Of a DNA stretch of 64,000 nt, positions 24,357 through 33,820 are shown in pieces. The stretch comes from Campylobacterales bacterium (lineage in GTDB: Bacteria; Campylobacterota; Campylobacteria; Campylobacterales; QNZT01), in contig JALVVN010000007.1 of NCBI GenBank assembly GCA_027023405.1, positions 82,307-146,306 of the forward strand. The letters run 5' to 3'. How positions within the stretch are numbered: position 1 is the stretch's first letter; every line of letters starts with the position of its first letter. The notes below the pieces were generated by a model. It was not told the DNA's origin, made no database searches, and was given only the letters and a program-made list of their open reading frames with translations. A program made the position numbers and the translations under genes.

Positions 24357-27300
24357 ATGTTTGATAGAATCATCGCCTTTTTTGCACACAATAGCCGTAT
24401 CAACTACTTTCTCTTTGTACTCACATTTCTCGTCGGCATTTGGGCCTATCAAAAGACTCCCAAAGAGATCTTCCCCTCATTCGCTCTTGATATGATCTCG
24501 ATCAACGGCGCTTATGCGGGCAGTTCAATCGATATGCTCGATAAGATGGCGGTGAGCAAGATCGAAGATGCCGTCAAAGGGATCGACGGAATCAAATCGA
24601 TGACAACCGTCATCAATCCGGGACGATTCAATATCATTTTAGAGTTGGAAAAGCGAGTCGATAAGTATGCTACCAGTGATCTGGTCAAAGATGCCATCGC
24701 GCGTTCGAGTCAAAATCTACCTAGCGATATGAACACCCCTACCGTTAATGTTTTAGAGATAGAAAAGGAGCTTCTGAGTATCGCCGTCGCTTCCAAAACA
24801 CTGAATCATGAAGCGCTCCTCGATCGTGCCAAAAAACTCAAAGATGAGATTATGACCATCCCCAATATCTCCGGCGTCAATATCTACGGCGATTCGGATC
24901 GTTACTGGGATATCGTCATCGATAGTAAAAAGATTGCCGCACTCGGGCTCAATACCGACGCCGTCATCCAAGCTATCTCCAAACTCTCCTACATCTATCC
25001 AATCGGCAAACTCGAAGATCGTAAAAAGGGTTTCTACTACCTCTCCACCTACAACGGTCCCAAAAAAGTTGAGCAGATGCTTCAGAGCCGTCTCCATATC
25101 CAAAATAAAGTACTCACACTCAAAGATATCGCCCAAGCCAAGAAACGCTACATCGACGCTTCCACACTCTTTATGCTCCAAGATAAGGATGCAATCGATC
25201 TGAGCATCAAACAGAGCCCCAAAGGCAATGCTATCACCCTCGCCAAAAAACTTGCCGTTCTTGTCCAAAAGGTACAAAAAGAGGATCCCGAAGCTATCTA
25301 CAAAATCCACAACGATCGATCCATTATTATCAAAGATCGGCTCAATATCATCATCTCCAATATCCTCTTCGGGATTCTGCTCATCACCCTCTTAATGACG
25401 CTGCTTATCAACTTTCGCCTAGCCTTTATCATCGCGATCGGTATTCCGACCGCCTTTGTAATGGGTGTCTACATCCTCTATGTGATGGGCTACTCGATCA
25501 ATATGATTTCACTTGTAGGTGTACTCATCGCCCTGGGGATCATTGTAGATGACGCAATCGTCGTGAGTGAAAATATCCAACAATATATCGAAAAGGGTTA
25601 TCCCGCCAAAGAGGCGGCGATTTTGGGCGCCAAAGAGATGGCAAAGCCTGTGACGATCGCCTCCCTGACAACGGTCTTTGCTCTCTTGCCGATGCTGATG
25701 ATGAGCGGTGTCATGGGATTGGTGATCCGCCTGATTCCTATCACGATTACCGTCTTGATCCTCACTTCGTTGATCGAAGCATTTATCTTTTTGCCGATAC
25801 ACGCTTCACACACACTCAGTCCCAATGCCAAAGTACGCTCATGGAGTCGTGCCAATGCGATGTATAGCAAGTTGATCCACTTGGCGATTCGTTACAAAAA
25901 GAGCTTTTTAACCATTTTTGTCATTATTGTCCCTCTCTTGACACTCTTGGCACTCAAAAGCAGTAAGTTTCAAATGTTTCCCAACTTCGATGCCTCCACT
26001 CTCACCCTCACGCTCAAACTCTCTCCAAATCATGATGTCAAAGATACCCAAAAGGTACTCGAAACAATCGAGCAGAAGCTCAATGCCAAAAAAGATGACT
26101 TCTCTATTAAGCTCATCGGTAGCGTCGCAGGCTATCGTCGCAACAGCCTAGGTGTAGTAGAGCGCTACCCCTATGTCGGGATGATGGTCATCGAACTACA
26201 CAAACTCAACCCCCAAAACTTTGTCGATCGTTTCATCACCCCCTACCTCAGCTTCTATTATGACAAAAGCGATCGCATCCGTACACAAAAATCACACCAA
26301 ATCGCCCAAAAATTACGAGCATTTATCCAAAAAGAGCATTTTAAAGAGCAGTTTCATCTCCATGAGATTGATATCGGTGAAGTGAAAGCGGGTGACGGTA
26401 AATCGGATCTGAAGATTGGTCTGCAAAGCAACAATGAGCAGAAGGTGATCCAAGCCATCACGAAAATTGAGTCCAAACTACACACACTCAAAGGGGTCAC
26501 AAGCGTAAGTGACTCCATCAACTTCGGTATCGATGAGATCAAACTCAAACCCAATGCTTATGGAGAATCACTCGGCATTACAGAACGAGACCTAGGACAA
26601 CTCTTAGCGGGAAGCTATCTGGAAAATCGTCTCTCACTCGCCTTTGATACCCATGAACTGCTCGAAATTCGCGTCCACGACAAGTACAAAGATTCACTCC
26701 AAGATCTCAAAGATTTTCGCATCACCACACCGAGCGGTGATCGTGTCACGCTCAGTAGCGTCTGCGACTTTGTCGTGCGTAAAAACTTTGAAAAGGTGAT
26801 CAAGGATTTCGGTGTCAAAAACTTCTACATTTACGCCAATGTGGACGGCAAACAGATCACCGCCTCCGAAGCACTGCAAAAACTCCAACCTCAACTCGAT
26901 GCTGTTCGAAAATCGGGTATCAAGATTAATCTCAAAGGAGAAAGCGAAAAACGAAAAGATTTACGCAGTGATATGATCGCCGCAAGCGCTTTGGCGATGA
27001 TGCTCATCACTCTCTCCCTACTCTATCTCTTCAACTCTTTTCGAGAGAGTATGATGCTCCTCTCCGTTATCCCCTTCTCAATACTCGGTGTACTAATCGG
27101 GCATATGCTTTTGGGGCTCAACCTCTCTATGCCTTCGATTATCGGTATCCTCGGTCTAAGTGGCATCGTGATCAATGACGGTATTATCATGATTATGACA
27201 CTAAAGGCGGCAAAAAGCCAAGAGGAGATCTATCAACTTGCTGCCAAACGACTCCGCCCTATTGTCCTCACCTCAATTACGACCCTGATCGGTTTGATGA

Positions 27301-27455
27301 CACTGATCTTTTTTCCGACGGGACAGGCGGCTATTTTTCAACCCATGGCAGTCGCTTTGGGATTTGGGTTGGCGTGGGGAACGATCCTTAATCTTCTCTA
27401 TCTACCGGCTCTTTATGCCGTGATCAATGCAAAGAAAATAAGAAAAAAGCTTTAA
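24357..27455 (+). CDS. RND-family efflux transporter (AcrB/MexB-like)
   Basis: This 1032-residue inner-membrane pump uses the proton gradient to export substrates. It has the typical repeat of two halves: helix 1 followed by a porter domain, then six helices with GVLIALGIIVDDAIVVSENIQ in helix 4 (the Asp pair of the proton relay) and EAFIFLPIHASH, and the second half with GLSGIVINDGIIMI and SITTLIGLMTLIFF. The ATG at 24357 (MFDRIIAFFAHNSRIN) is preferred to the upstream GTG. No membrane fusion protein is adjacent; the TolC-like gene at 34.8 kb could serve as outer channel. The branch resembles heavy-metal or multidrug efflux, but the substrate cannot be told. Confidence 0.9.
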   Translation: MFDRIIAFFAHNSRINYFLFVLTFLVGIWAYQKTPKEIFPSFALDMISINGAYAGSSIDMLDKMAVSKIEDAVKGIDGIKSMTTVINPGRFNIILELEKRVDKYATSDLVKDAIARSSQNLPSDMNTPTVNVLEIEKELLSIAVASKTLNHEALLDRAKKLKDEIMTIPNISGVNIYGDSDRYWDIVIDSKKIAALGLNTDAVIQAISKLSYIYPIGKLEDRKKGFYYLSTYNGPKKVEQMLQSRLHIQNKVLTLKDIAQAKKRYIDASTLFMLQDKDAIDLSIKQSPKGNAITLAKKLAVLVQKVQKEDPEAIYKIHNDRSIIIKDRLNIIISNILFGILLITLLMTLLINFRLAFIIAIGIPTAFVMGVYILYVMGYSINMISLVGVLIALGIIVDDAIVVSENIQQYIEKGYPAKEAAILGAKEMAKPVTIASLTTVFALLPMLMMSGVMGLVIRLIPITITVLILTSLIEAFIFLPIHASHTLSPNAKVRSWSRANAMYSKLIHLAIRYKKSFLTIFVIIVPLLTLLALKSSKFQMFPNFDASTLTLTLKLSPNHDVKDTQKVLETIEQKLNAKKDDFSIKLIGSVAGYRRNSLGVVERYPYVGMMVIELHKLNPQNFVDRFITPYLSFYYDKSDRIRTQKSHQIAQKLRAFIQKEHFKEQFHLHEIDIGEVKAGDGKSDLKIGLQSNNEQKVIQAITKIESKLHTLKGVTSVSDSINFGIDEIKLKPNAYGESLGITERDLGQLLAGSYLENRLSLAFDTHELLEIRVHDKYKDSLQDLKDFRITTPSGDRVTLSSVCDFVVRKNFEKVIKDFGVKNFYIYANVDGKQITASEALQKLQPQLDAVRKSGIKINLKGESEKRKDLRSDMIAASALAMMLITLSLLYLFNSFRESMMLLSVIPFSILGVLIGHMLLGLNLSMPSIIGILGLSGIVINDGIIMIMTLKAAKSQEEIYQLAAKRLRPIVLTSITTLIGLMTLIFFPTGQAAIFQPMAVALGFGLAWGTILNLLYLPALYAVINAKKIRKKL

Positions 27456-27481
27456 AGCTTCAAAAACTTTAAAACTTTTTT
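27443..27481 (+). terminator. AT-rich hairpin terminator overlapping the RND stop codon
   Basis: AAAAAAGCTTTAAAG (27443-27457) and CTTTAAAACTTTTTT (27467-27481) pair with one mismatch. The stem ends in a T run, as in an intrinsic terminator, and includes the stop codon of the RND gene. Confidence 0.65.
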
Positions 27482-27483
27482 GT

Positions 27484-27489
27484 TAAAAT
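27484..27489 (+). promoter_or_regulatory. -10 box six bases before the start of the 189-residue gene
   Basis: TAAAAT, GATTGT, ATG: same spacing as at four other genes in the window. It follows directly on the upstream terminator. Confidence 0.5.
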
Positions 27490-27495
27490 GATTGT

Positions 27496-28065
27496 ATGAA
27501 ACTACTAATTCCTTTAACTATTTTAGTCATATCCTATATTATCTACTATCTCTTTTATGAACCTCAACAGTTAAAAAAGGGTGATTTTGTCGAGGTAGAG
27601 GATATCACGCCACTTCAAAAGCCCACCACATACAAAAACCCTTATAAAAAGCAAAATCAATATGCACCCTATATCCCTCCTGTTACCCAAGAACCGACAC
27701 CTATCGTTCCACCGTCCATCAAGCAGGTTGAACCGGAGAAAAAAGTCATTCAAAAAGATTATCTCACCCTTGAAGATCTTAAGAGAAAAACCCCGACAAC
27801 ACCCAAAGAGCCAATGGCAAAACCCTTCAATTATGAAATATTTTTACAAGTCAAAAAACTTTTACAACAATCAAGCAATACCTACTACTCCAAGCACTCA
27901 ATCGTACTGAACTCCTACATCAGCTCAATTCTTCCGACGCAAGAGTCAAGAGAGAAGTTCAAAGCACTCTTGATGAGCGATTTTGGACTCGATAATCAGA
28001 CTATTGAAGAGCAGTTTCTCAAAAACCGTACCGTTTGGGATTGGGTGACTTTTCTTGCACCCTAG
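27496..28065 (+). CDS. Membrane-anchored Pro-rich protein of unknown function
   Basis: The 189-residue protein has one N-terminal membrane helix (MKLLIPLTILVISYIIYYLF), a Pro/Lys-rich linker of about 80 residues (PYIPPVTQEPTPIVPPSIK) and a small helical C-terminal domain (about 110-189) ending TVWDWVTFLAP. I do not recognise the domain. The layout of anchor, periplasm-spanning Pro-rich linker and end domain suggests a periplasmic tether. There is no ribosome-binding site; the gene appears leaderless. Its end overlaps the convergent NlpC/P60 gene by 4 bases. Confidence 0.7.
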   Translation: MKLLIPLTILVISYIIYYLFYEPQQLKKGDFVEVEDITPLQKPTTYKNPYKKQNQYAPYIPPVTQEPTPIVPPSIKQVEPEKKVIQKDYLTLEDLKRKTPTTPKEPMAKPFNYEIFLQVKKLLQQSSNTYYSKHSIVLNSYISSILPTQESREKFKALLMSDFGLDNQTIEEQFLKNRTVWDWVTFLAP

Positions 28066-28550
28066 TCAATATGTCTCCCCCAGCGAAATGCGCGTCTATA
28101 AAATCCATGGTTGAGATTGGATATCGTGACACAATGGTGCCTGCCGCTACTCGCGTGAATAAATTTTCCATCGCCTAGATAGATACCGCTATGGTTAATA
28201 TGCCCACGATGCGCCGTATCGAAAAAGAGCAAATCCCCTTTTTGCAACTCCTCTCTTCCTACTAATCGTCCTACTTTTGCCTGATCGCGTGCCATACGAG
28301 GCAATTTGATACCAAGCGCCTTACGATAGACATACTGGACAAACCCGGAGCAGTCAAACCCTCCCGGGCGATCTCCTCCATATATATAGCAGGTACCGAG
28401 TTGCGCTCTGGCAATCTCATTGATGCGTCCAAATTTTCCTCCATATGCTACATGTGTCACTCGATGCTGTGCAGATGGTGGTGGTGTAAAGATACACCCT
28501 TGTATAGCAAGCACACTACCCACCAACAAAAGTGTCGTCTTTTTTTTCAT
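28062..28550 (-). CDS. NlpC/P60 peptidoglycan hydrolase lipoprotein
   Basis: The 162-residue precursor has a lipobox (VLAIQGC, Cys at 19) and a NlpC/P60 catalytic domain with the Cys-His-His triad: FDCSGFVQYVY (nucleophile), GHINHSGIYLGDG (His) and KFIHASSG. Family members cut the gamma-D-Glu-mDAP bond of stem peptides. It should sit on the inner or outer membrane facing the periplasm. AAGGA ribosome site at 8 bases. Confidence 0.9.
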   Translation of the reverse strand: MKKKTTLLLVGSVLAIQGCIFTPPPSAQHRVTHVAYGGKFGRINEIARAQLGTCYIYGGDRPGGFDCSGFVQYVYRKALGIKLPRMARDQAKVGRLVGREELQKGDLLFFDTAHRGHINHSGIYLGDGKFIHASSGRHHCVTISNLNHGFYRRAFRWGRHID

Positions 28551-28631
28551 AAAATCGTTTCCTTACATTCGTTTGGTCATTAAATTGTTACAAAAATATG
28601 CTTTATTTACAAACTCATAACAAAAAAACTC

Positions 28632-28637
28632 TATAAT
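28632..28637 (+). promoter_or_regulatory. -10 box of the lipoprotein gene
   Basis: TATAAT stands about 68 bases before the ATG at 28705, giving a leader of about 60 bases; no clear -35 box. Confidence 0.5.
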
Positions 28638-28704
28638 AGTGTGATAGCGTATCGATGTGCCGATACTAACTAACAAGAATACTATCAAAAAGGGTTTATA
28701 TATT

Positions 28705-29283
28705 ATGAAAAAACAATTCATTGCTTCAGCAATTCTCCTTGTCACACTCATCGGATGCGGAAGTAGTCCAACGACTAGAACCGATGCGGGAAGCGGTGTC
28801 GGAGGGACAGATACACATGATTACAAATCCGGAACCTATAATTTATGGAGTTATATGACACCGGCTTCAAATCATACCAATACCTATACACTCCTCAACA
28901 ATGGCAAACAGAGCAAATACCAAACTACTTATAGTGTCAAACGAAATCGCGTTGTTGAGAGTAGCTCCTACGCCTCAGATGAAAAAACTATTTATGAAAA
29001 GCTCAATGATACCATCCGTGTCAAATTTGAAAAAAATGGTCAGCCTAACGGCATGTATGAACTCAAACTTACCGTTAACGAAGGTGATCGCATCACCGTC
29101 AGAGACTCAACCTGTAAACTCTACAAACACTACAATAGTATCGATCTAAATAATCGTCACTTTAACGATGTCTTAGAGATCCGTTGCGACGGTAAACCGG
29201 GATACTACCAAAAAGGAGTCGGTGAAATTGCACAAACAAGTAGCACCAATCCTAAACAAGCTGTGAGGGTTTTAGCAAACTAA
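28705..29283 (+). CDS. Small lipoprotein of unknown function
   Basis: The start is the ATG at 28705 (MKKQFIASAILLVTLIGCGSS), with AAAGGG upstream; the track start is 16 codons too early. A lipobox LIGC places the lipid-modified Cys at residue 18. The mature protein of about 175 residues is beta-rich with many Tyr and Asn residues (YNLWSYMTPASNHTNTY) and two Cys (TCKLYKHY, IRCDGKPGYYQKG) that could form a disulphide. No family recognised. It resembles short lipoproteins with repeated beta-strands often found in this phylum. Confidence 0.72.
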   Translation: MKKQFIASAILLVTLIGCGSSPTTRTDAGSGVGGTDTHDYKSGTYNLWSYMTPASNHTNTYTLLNNGKQSKYQTTYSVKRNRVVESSSYASDEKTIYEKLNDTIRVKFEKNGQPNGMYELKLTVNEGDRITVRDSTCKLYKHYNSIDLNNRHFNDVLEIRCDGKPGYYQKGVGEIAQTSSTNPKQAVRVLAN

Positions 29284-29304
29284 CCCTCCTCCCTCGATTT
29301 TTCT
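29265..29304 (+). terminator. Probable terminator of the lipoprotein gene
   Basis: GAGGGTT-N10-AACCCTC forms a 7-bp stem across the stop codon and is followed after several bases by ATTTTTCT. Moderate support. Confidence 0.45.
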
Positions 29305-29447
29305 CCTTCATCTTCATCTTTTGTATAAAAATTTATTTCTTTTTGTCGATATATGAACATATAACTTTTCTTTTTATAGAAAGTTTTACTTTAAAATTGA
29401 GTAATTTGAACTAAAAAAAGAAAAAAATAAATTATTGGAAGCTTAAG

Positions 29448-31361
29448 ATGAATGTCCTCAAACAGAACAATAACATTTACGACGATCTAAAGTCACTGTT
29501 ACGGCTCTCGATTGCCGGAATTTTTATTGTAGCAAGTCTCAACTATCTCTTTGATACACTGTTTACCAACTTAGAGAAACAGACCGAAAATCGACAACTG
29601 GAGATCAATATCCTTAAAAAGGTCAAACAGGATACACTCGAAGCGCGTTACGACTTTAGCAAACTTTCATCCTTCTTGCCGGAAAATCTTTTTCAATACT
29701 ATCAGACGCAAGCGCTTGAAAAGATACAAATTTCGGATCAAGATATTCAGACACTCAAATTTGGCGGTAAGATTCGCCTGGGATATTATGATAGCGCACA
29801 CCAATACACAGTCTCGCCCGATACAACCAACCTACCGATCCTCTCTGAAGATTTACTCTACCCTACCCTTCAACAGAGTATTCAAACACTCAAAGAGGCA
29901 GTACAAAAACGCAATCACAGCACCCATGACCTACGCAAAATCCAAGAATCCATCGAAGCAGAGATCAACCGTGTTTCACGCTTGCTCAACAGTCGTATTG
30001 AAAAGGTTGATCGTACACTCAATATCTCCAGAGGAAAGCTGATTGAGATTACCAATGAGATTCACTACAAAAAACTCCTCTACTTTTATCTACAAATCTT
30101 TACCTATCTCTTTATCATTTTCTCTTTGATTATGATTAGTAAACCCATCAGCCGACATATCATCCAAACCAACCAAGAGCTTGAAGAGATGAACAAAGAG
30201 GCAAAAAAGATGGCGGTTCGCGCCAAACAAGCCAGCAAATCAAAGTCGGAGTTTCTCGCCAATATGTCACACGAAATTCGCACACCGCTCAATGCTATTT
30301 TAGGTTTTATCGATCTACTCAAAGAGAAGGAGACAGATAGCGAAAAGATACAGTACATCAAAACGATCCAAAGCTCAAGTGTAGCGCTTTTGGGCATCAT
30401 TAACGATATCCTAGACTTCTCCAAAATCGAAAGTGGCAATCTTGAGATCGATAAAATCGACTTCAATGTCCATGACGAGTTTCAAACACTGGTCGAACTC
30501 TTCAAATCGAAAGCCTCTGAAAAAAGTATCTCTTTGGTACTTAATATGGATCCCCACATGCCTTCAGCGCTCCATAGTGATCCGCTTCGTATTAAACAAG
30601 TCATGGCAAATCTCATCTCAAATGCATTGAAGTTTACACCACGAAACGGGAAGGTCGTACTCAATATCCGCTACGATAACCAACACCAAAAACTCCTTGT
30701 AAGTATTAGTGATAATGGTATCGGAATTCCAGAAGAGAAACAAAAGCATATCTTCAAACCTTTCTCTCAAGCTGAGAGTTCAACCACACGAAAATATGGG
30801 GGAACCGGACTGGGGCTTACCATCTCATCAAGACTTGTTTCTATGCTCGGCGGTACACTCAAACTCAAAAGCAAAGAGGGAGAGGGAAGTACCTTTAGTT
30901 TTGAAGTGGATGCAAAAGTGGGAGAATACAAATCAGAACTTAGAGAAAAAGCGGTCGATCTCAGTGAAGCAAAAGGGAGTAAAATTCTCTTGGTCGAAGA
31001 CAATAAAGCCAATCAAATGTTTATGTCTCTTATTTTGAAAAAGTTCGGCTTCGAGTATGAGATAGCCAATGATGGACTTGAGGCGATTAAAGCGTTTGAA
31101 AACCATCACTATGATCTGATTTTAATGGATGAAAATATGCCTAATTTGAATGGTATAGAGGCAACAAAAACGATTTTGAAACTGGAAAAAGAGCGCGGAC
31201 TCACCCATACACCTATTGTCGCTCTTACTGCCAACGCACTCAAGGGAGATAGAGAGAAGTTTATCGAAGCCGGTATGGATGAATATCTTACCAAACCTGT
31301 TTCCAAGGAGAAGCTTGCCAAAGTGTTTGAACAATTTTTACTTAATCAGGAGACGGCATGA
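29448..31361 (+). CDS. Membrane hybrid sensor histidine kinase
   Basis: The 637-residue protein has two membrane helices (about 19-38 and 213-233) enclosing a mostly helical periplasmic domain of about 170 residues that resembles no domain I can name. A coiled-coil linker leads to the HisKA box SEFLANMSHEIRTPLNAI (His near 276), the HATPase domain with N, G1 (DNGIGIPEEKQ) and G2 (GGTGLGL) boxes, and a C-terminal receiver domain (about 515-633) with the acceptor Asp in LILMDENMP. The next gene is an Hpt protein overlapping by 4 bases, then a REC-EAL protein, so this is the first step of a phosphorelay. GGAAG ribosome site. Confidence 0.92.
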   Translation: MNVLKQNNNIYDDLKSLLRLSIAGIFIVASLNYLFDTLFTNLEKQTENRQLEINILKKVKQDTLEARYDFSKLSSFLPENLFQYYQTQALEKIQISDQDIQTLKFGGKIRLGYYDSAHQYTVSPDTTNLPILSEDLLYPTLQQSIQTLKEAVQKRNHSTHDLRKIQESIEAEINRVSRLLNSRIEKVDRTLNISRGKLIEITNEIHYKKLLYFYLQIFTYLFIIFSLIMISKPISRHIIQTNQELEEMNKEAKKMAVRAKQASKSKSEFLANMSHEIRTPLNAILGFIDLLKEKETDSEKIQYIKTIQSSSVALLGIINDILDFSKIESGNLEIDKIDFNVHDEFQTLVELFKSKASEKSISLVLNMDPHMPSALHSDPLRIKQVMANLISNALKFTPRNGKVVLNIRYDNQHQKLLVSISDNGIGIPEEKQKHIFKPFSQAESSTTRKYGGTGLGLTISSRLVSMLGGTLKLKSKEGEGSTFSFEVDAKVGEYKSELREKAVDLSEAKGSKILLVEDNKANQMFMSLILKKFGFEYEIANDGLEAIKAFENHHYDLILMDENMPNLNGIEATKTILKLEKERGLTHTPIVALTANALKGDREKFIEAGMDEYLTKPVSKEKLAKVFEQFLLNQETA

Positions 31362-31693
31362 GAGGCGAAATCGATATTGAAATATTGAGTCAAAAATTAG
31401 GATTTGAAACAGAAGATGTCATGATGTTACTTGAACTTTTTACTGAAGCATCACAAAGCTCTCTTGCACAAATTGAGGATGCGATTGAAGCAAATGACTA
31501 TGAAACCATCGCTAAAGAGGCACACTCTATCAAAGGGAGTTCAGCAAATTTGGCACTTGCCGATATAGTAGATATTGCTAGAGAACTTGAGATGTATGCC
31601 CAAAGACATAAAGAGAATCAAGTACGAGCACTGTTTCAAGATTTAGAAGCAATGGTTGAAAAAGTTATAGAATCAGGATTTTGTTATGCCTAA
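31358..31693 (+). CDS. Histidine phosphotransfer (Hpt) protein
   Basis: The 111-residue protein is a single Hpt four-helix bundle with the phosphorylatable His in EAHSIKGSSANLAL (about residue 50). It would pass phosphate from the receiver domain of the hybrid kinase upstream to the receiver domain of the protein downstream. ATGA overlap with the kinase and 8-base overlap with the next gene support strict co-production. Confidence 0.92.
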   Translation: MRGEIDIEILSQKLGFETEDVMMLLELFTEASQSSLAQIEDAIEANDYETIAKEAHSIKGSSANLALADIVDIARELEMYAQRHKENQVRALFQDLEAMVEKVIESGFCYA

Positions 31694-33338
31694 AAAAGAA
31701 CATACGATTTTAATTGTCGATGATGTCAGCGTCAACCGTATGACCATCAAGCTTTCACTCCGTGAGGATCATTATACCTTTTTAGAAGCGGATAACGGGG
31801 AGGAGGCGATAGCACTTGCACTTGAGCATCATCCCGATGTGATTTTGATGGATGCGATGATGCCTGTGATGGATGGCTTTGAAGCGACCAAGCGCATTCG
31901 AGAAATTGAAGAGATTTGGCGTATTCCTATTTTGATGATCACAGCCTTAGAGGCAAAAGATGACAAGATTAAGGCACTCCAATGCGGTGTCAGCGACTTT
32001 ATCTCCAAGCCTTTCGACAAAACGGAATTGCAAGCGCGATGCCGATCCTATGTTCAAATATCTACACTCAACAGTCGCTATACACTCGCCACACAAAATC
32101 CCATCACTCATCTTCCAAATAAACTAGCACTTCAACAAGAGATCGATCTCTATTTTGAAAATCGAGGGCTCTATCTAATAAAAATCGATAACTTTAATGA
32201 GATTGAAAACTTCTATGGTAATCAAATTGTACCGGCGATCGAAAACAACTTTATTGAAATGCTCAGAGAACATTTTCAGATTCAATCACTCAAAATATAC
32301 CATATCGGAAGTGGGAAATATGGACTCTTAATTGATAATACTCATCATATTACACAAGAGAAGATAGATGGATATGCACTCGATTTTATCGAAAAGATCA
32401 AACACAATGAGATGAAAGCTGGCTCTAATCGTCTCAACCTAAGTCTCACCATCAGCTTTGCGTCACACTCTCCCACACTTTATGAAGATGCCAATGAGGT
32501 ACTCACCCATGCCTTGATCAACAAAAAAGAGTATCTTGTTGCTTCACAAGTGATTAAAACACTTCGAGAGTCACTTAAAATGAACCTTGAAATGCTTGAC
32601 ATGATCAAATACGCACTCAAGCATGATGGTTTTGTACCTCATTTCCAACCTATCTTTGATAATAAAACAAAGACAATTTATAAATATGAGACACTCATTC
32701 GAATGAAAGATAACGAAGGAAATCTTGTCTATCCCGGCCCCTACCTTATGGATGTCGCTAAAAAGGGAAGACTCTACCCACAAGTGACAAAACTCATTAT
32801 GAATCATGTTGTGGATATGATACGCACACATCATAAAGAGTTTTCGATCAATCTCTCTTCGCTAGATATTGAAAACCCTCAAATGGGCGCCTTTTTACTT
32901 GATTTAATCAAAAAAAATAGTGACATTACCCAATACCTAATCTTTGAACTTTTAGAGGATAAGGATACGGAAGATTACAGTGTAGTGAAGCAATTCATAG
33001 ACATTGCAAAGGGCTACGGTGCGCAAATCGCCATTGACGATTTTGGTAGCGGATACTCCAATTTTATGCGTATTTTAGAGTTTGAACCCGATATTATCAA
33101 GATCGACGGTTCACTTATTCAAGATATCGCGACAAACAAATATGCACGAAATACTGTTGAGATGATCAAAGTATTTGCCGATCGCATCGGAGCCAAAACG
33201 GTAGCTGAATATGTCGAAAATGAGGAGATCTACAATATCATTAATGAGATTGGAATTGATTACTCCCAAGGATATTATATTGCAAAAGCAACCGTAGATC
33301 TTTTAGATGAAAAAAGATTTGAGGAAGTATCAGTCTAA
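31686..33338 (+). CDS. Response regulator with REC, degenerate GGDEF and EAL domains (c-di-GMP phosphodiesterase)
   Basis: The 550-residue protein has a receiver domain (1-125; acceptor Asp in VILMDAMMP), a GGDEF-like domain (about 135-290) whose signature is changed to GSGKYG, so it is not a cyclase, and an EAL domain (about 310-545). The EAL motifs for metal and c-di-GMP binding look complete: ETLIRM in place of EAL, INLSSLDIENP, FELLEDKD, AIDDFGSGYSNF, IKIDGSLI and YSQGYYIAKA. It should hydrolyse c-di-GMP under control of the phosphorelay. It is the output of the three-gene operon. Confidence 0.9.
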   Translation: MPKKEHTILIVDDVSVNRMTIKLSLREDHYTFLEADNGEEAIALALEHHPDVILMDAMMPVMDGFEATKRIREIEEIWRIPILMITALEAKDDKIKALQCGVSDFISKPFDKTELQARCRSYVQISTLNSRYTLATQNPITHLPNKLALQQEIDLYFENRGLYLIKIDNFNEIENFYGNQIVPAIENNFIEMLREHFQIQSLKIYHIGSGKYGLLIDNTHHITQEKIDGYALDFIEKIKHNEMKAGSNRLNLSLTISFASHSPTLYEDANEVLTHALINKKEYLVASQVIKTLRESLKMNLEMLDMIKYALKHDGFVPHFQPIFDNKTKTIYKYETLIRMKDNEGNLVYPGPYLMDVAKKGRLYPQVTKLIMNHVVDMIRTHHKEFSINLSSLDIENPQMGAFLLDLIKKNSDITQYLIFELLEDKDTEDYSVVKQFIDIAKGYGAQIAIDDFGSGYSNFMRILEFEPDIIKIDGSLIQDIATNKYARNTVEMIKVFADRIGAKTVAEYVENEEIYNIINEIGIDYSQGYYIAKATVDLLDEKRFEEVSV

Positions 33339-33355
33339 TTTAAGAGAAAATATCA

Positions 33356-33361
33356 TAGAAT
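33356..33361 (+). promoter_or_regulatory. -10-like box six bases before the haem-binding-domain gene
   Basis: TAGAAT, AGACCT, ATG. Same spacing as other suspected leaderless starts. The gene lies 29 bases after the EAL gene and could also be read from that operon. Confidence 0.4.
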
Positions 33362-33367
33362 AGACCT

Positions 33368-33802
33368 ATGAAAAAGTTATTATTATTTCTTATGGTTATT
33401 TTAGTTGCAATACAGTTTATCCCCTTTAATGTTCCGGCGGATATACCTGATAAAGAGGGGGAGGCGTTAAAAGCGCCGCAAGAAGTAGAGGCGATCTTGA
33501 AACGCTCTTGCTATGACTGCCACTCCAATCACACGCGCTTTCCATGGTACAGTTCTATTGCTCCGGCTTCATTCTTTACAAAGATGCATGTCAAAGAGGG
33601 TCGAGAACATTTAAACTTTTCCAGATGGAACAGTTACGATGATGAGAAAAAACTTAAATACCTGCAAAAGATTCCAAAAGCGATCAAGAGCAAAATGCCA
33701 CTTCCTAGCTATCTACTCATTCATAAAGATGCAAAATTGAGCGAGGATGACAAAAAGGTTCTTAGCAACTGGGCGAGTGAAGCCGCTTTCGACATGGAAT
33801 AA
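33368..33802 (+). CDS. Haem-binding-domain periplasmic protein (PF14376-like)
   Basis: The 144-residue protein has an N-terminal signal/anchor (MKKLLLFLMVILVAIQFIPF) and a single CYDCHSNHTRFPWYSS motif (CxxCH, about residues 53-57), typical of the haem-binding domain family in which one c-type haem is attached. WYSSIAPASFFTKMHVKEGR and the helical C-terminus fit the family. It may carry electrons or sense redox state; no partner gene is adjacent. Followed by a convergent-gene hairpin. Confidence 0.85.
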   Translation: MKKLLLFLMVILVAIQFIPFNVPADIPDKEGEALKAPQEVEAILKRSCYDCHSNHTRFPWYSSIAPASFFTKMHVKEGREHLNFSRWNSYDDEKKLKYLQKIPKAIKSKMPLPSYLLIHKDAKLSEDDKKVLSNWASEAAFDME

Positions 33803-33820
33803 GCTCCTTAACGGAGCTTA
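33800..33820. terminator. Bidirectional hairpin between convergent genes
   Basis: TAAGCTCC-TTAAC-GGAGCTTA is a perfect 8-bp stem that includes both convergent stop codons. T runs are short on both sides (CTCTTTCG on the plus strand), so efficiency is uncertain. Confidence 0.55.

Noticed and set aside
24753-25310. 185-codon minus-strand frame inside the RND gene
   Set aside because: Shadow of a conserved gene with no ribosome site or family resemblance.
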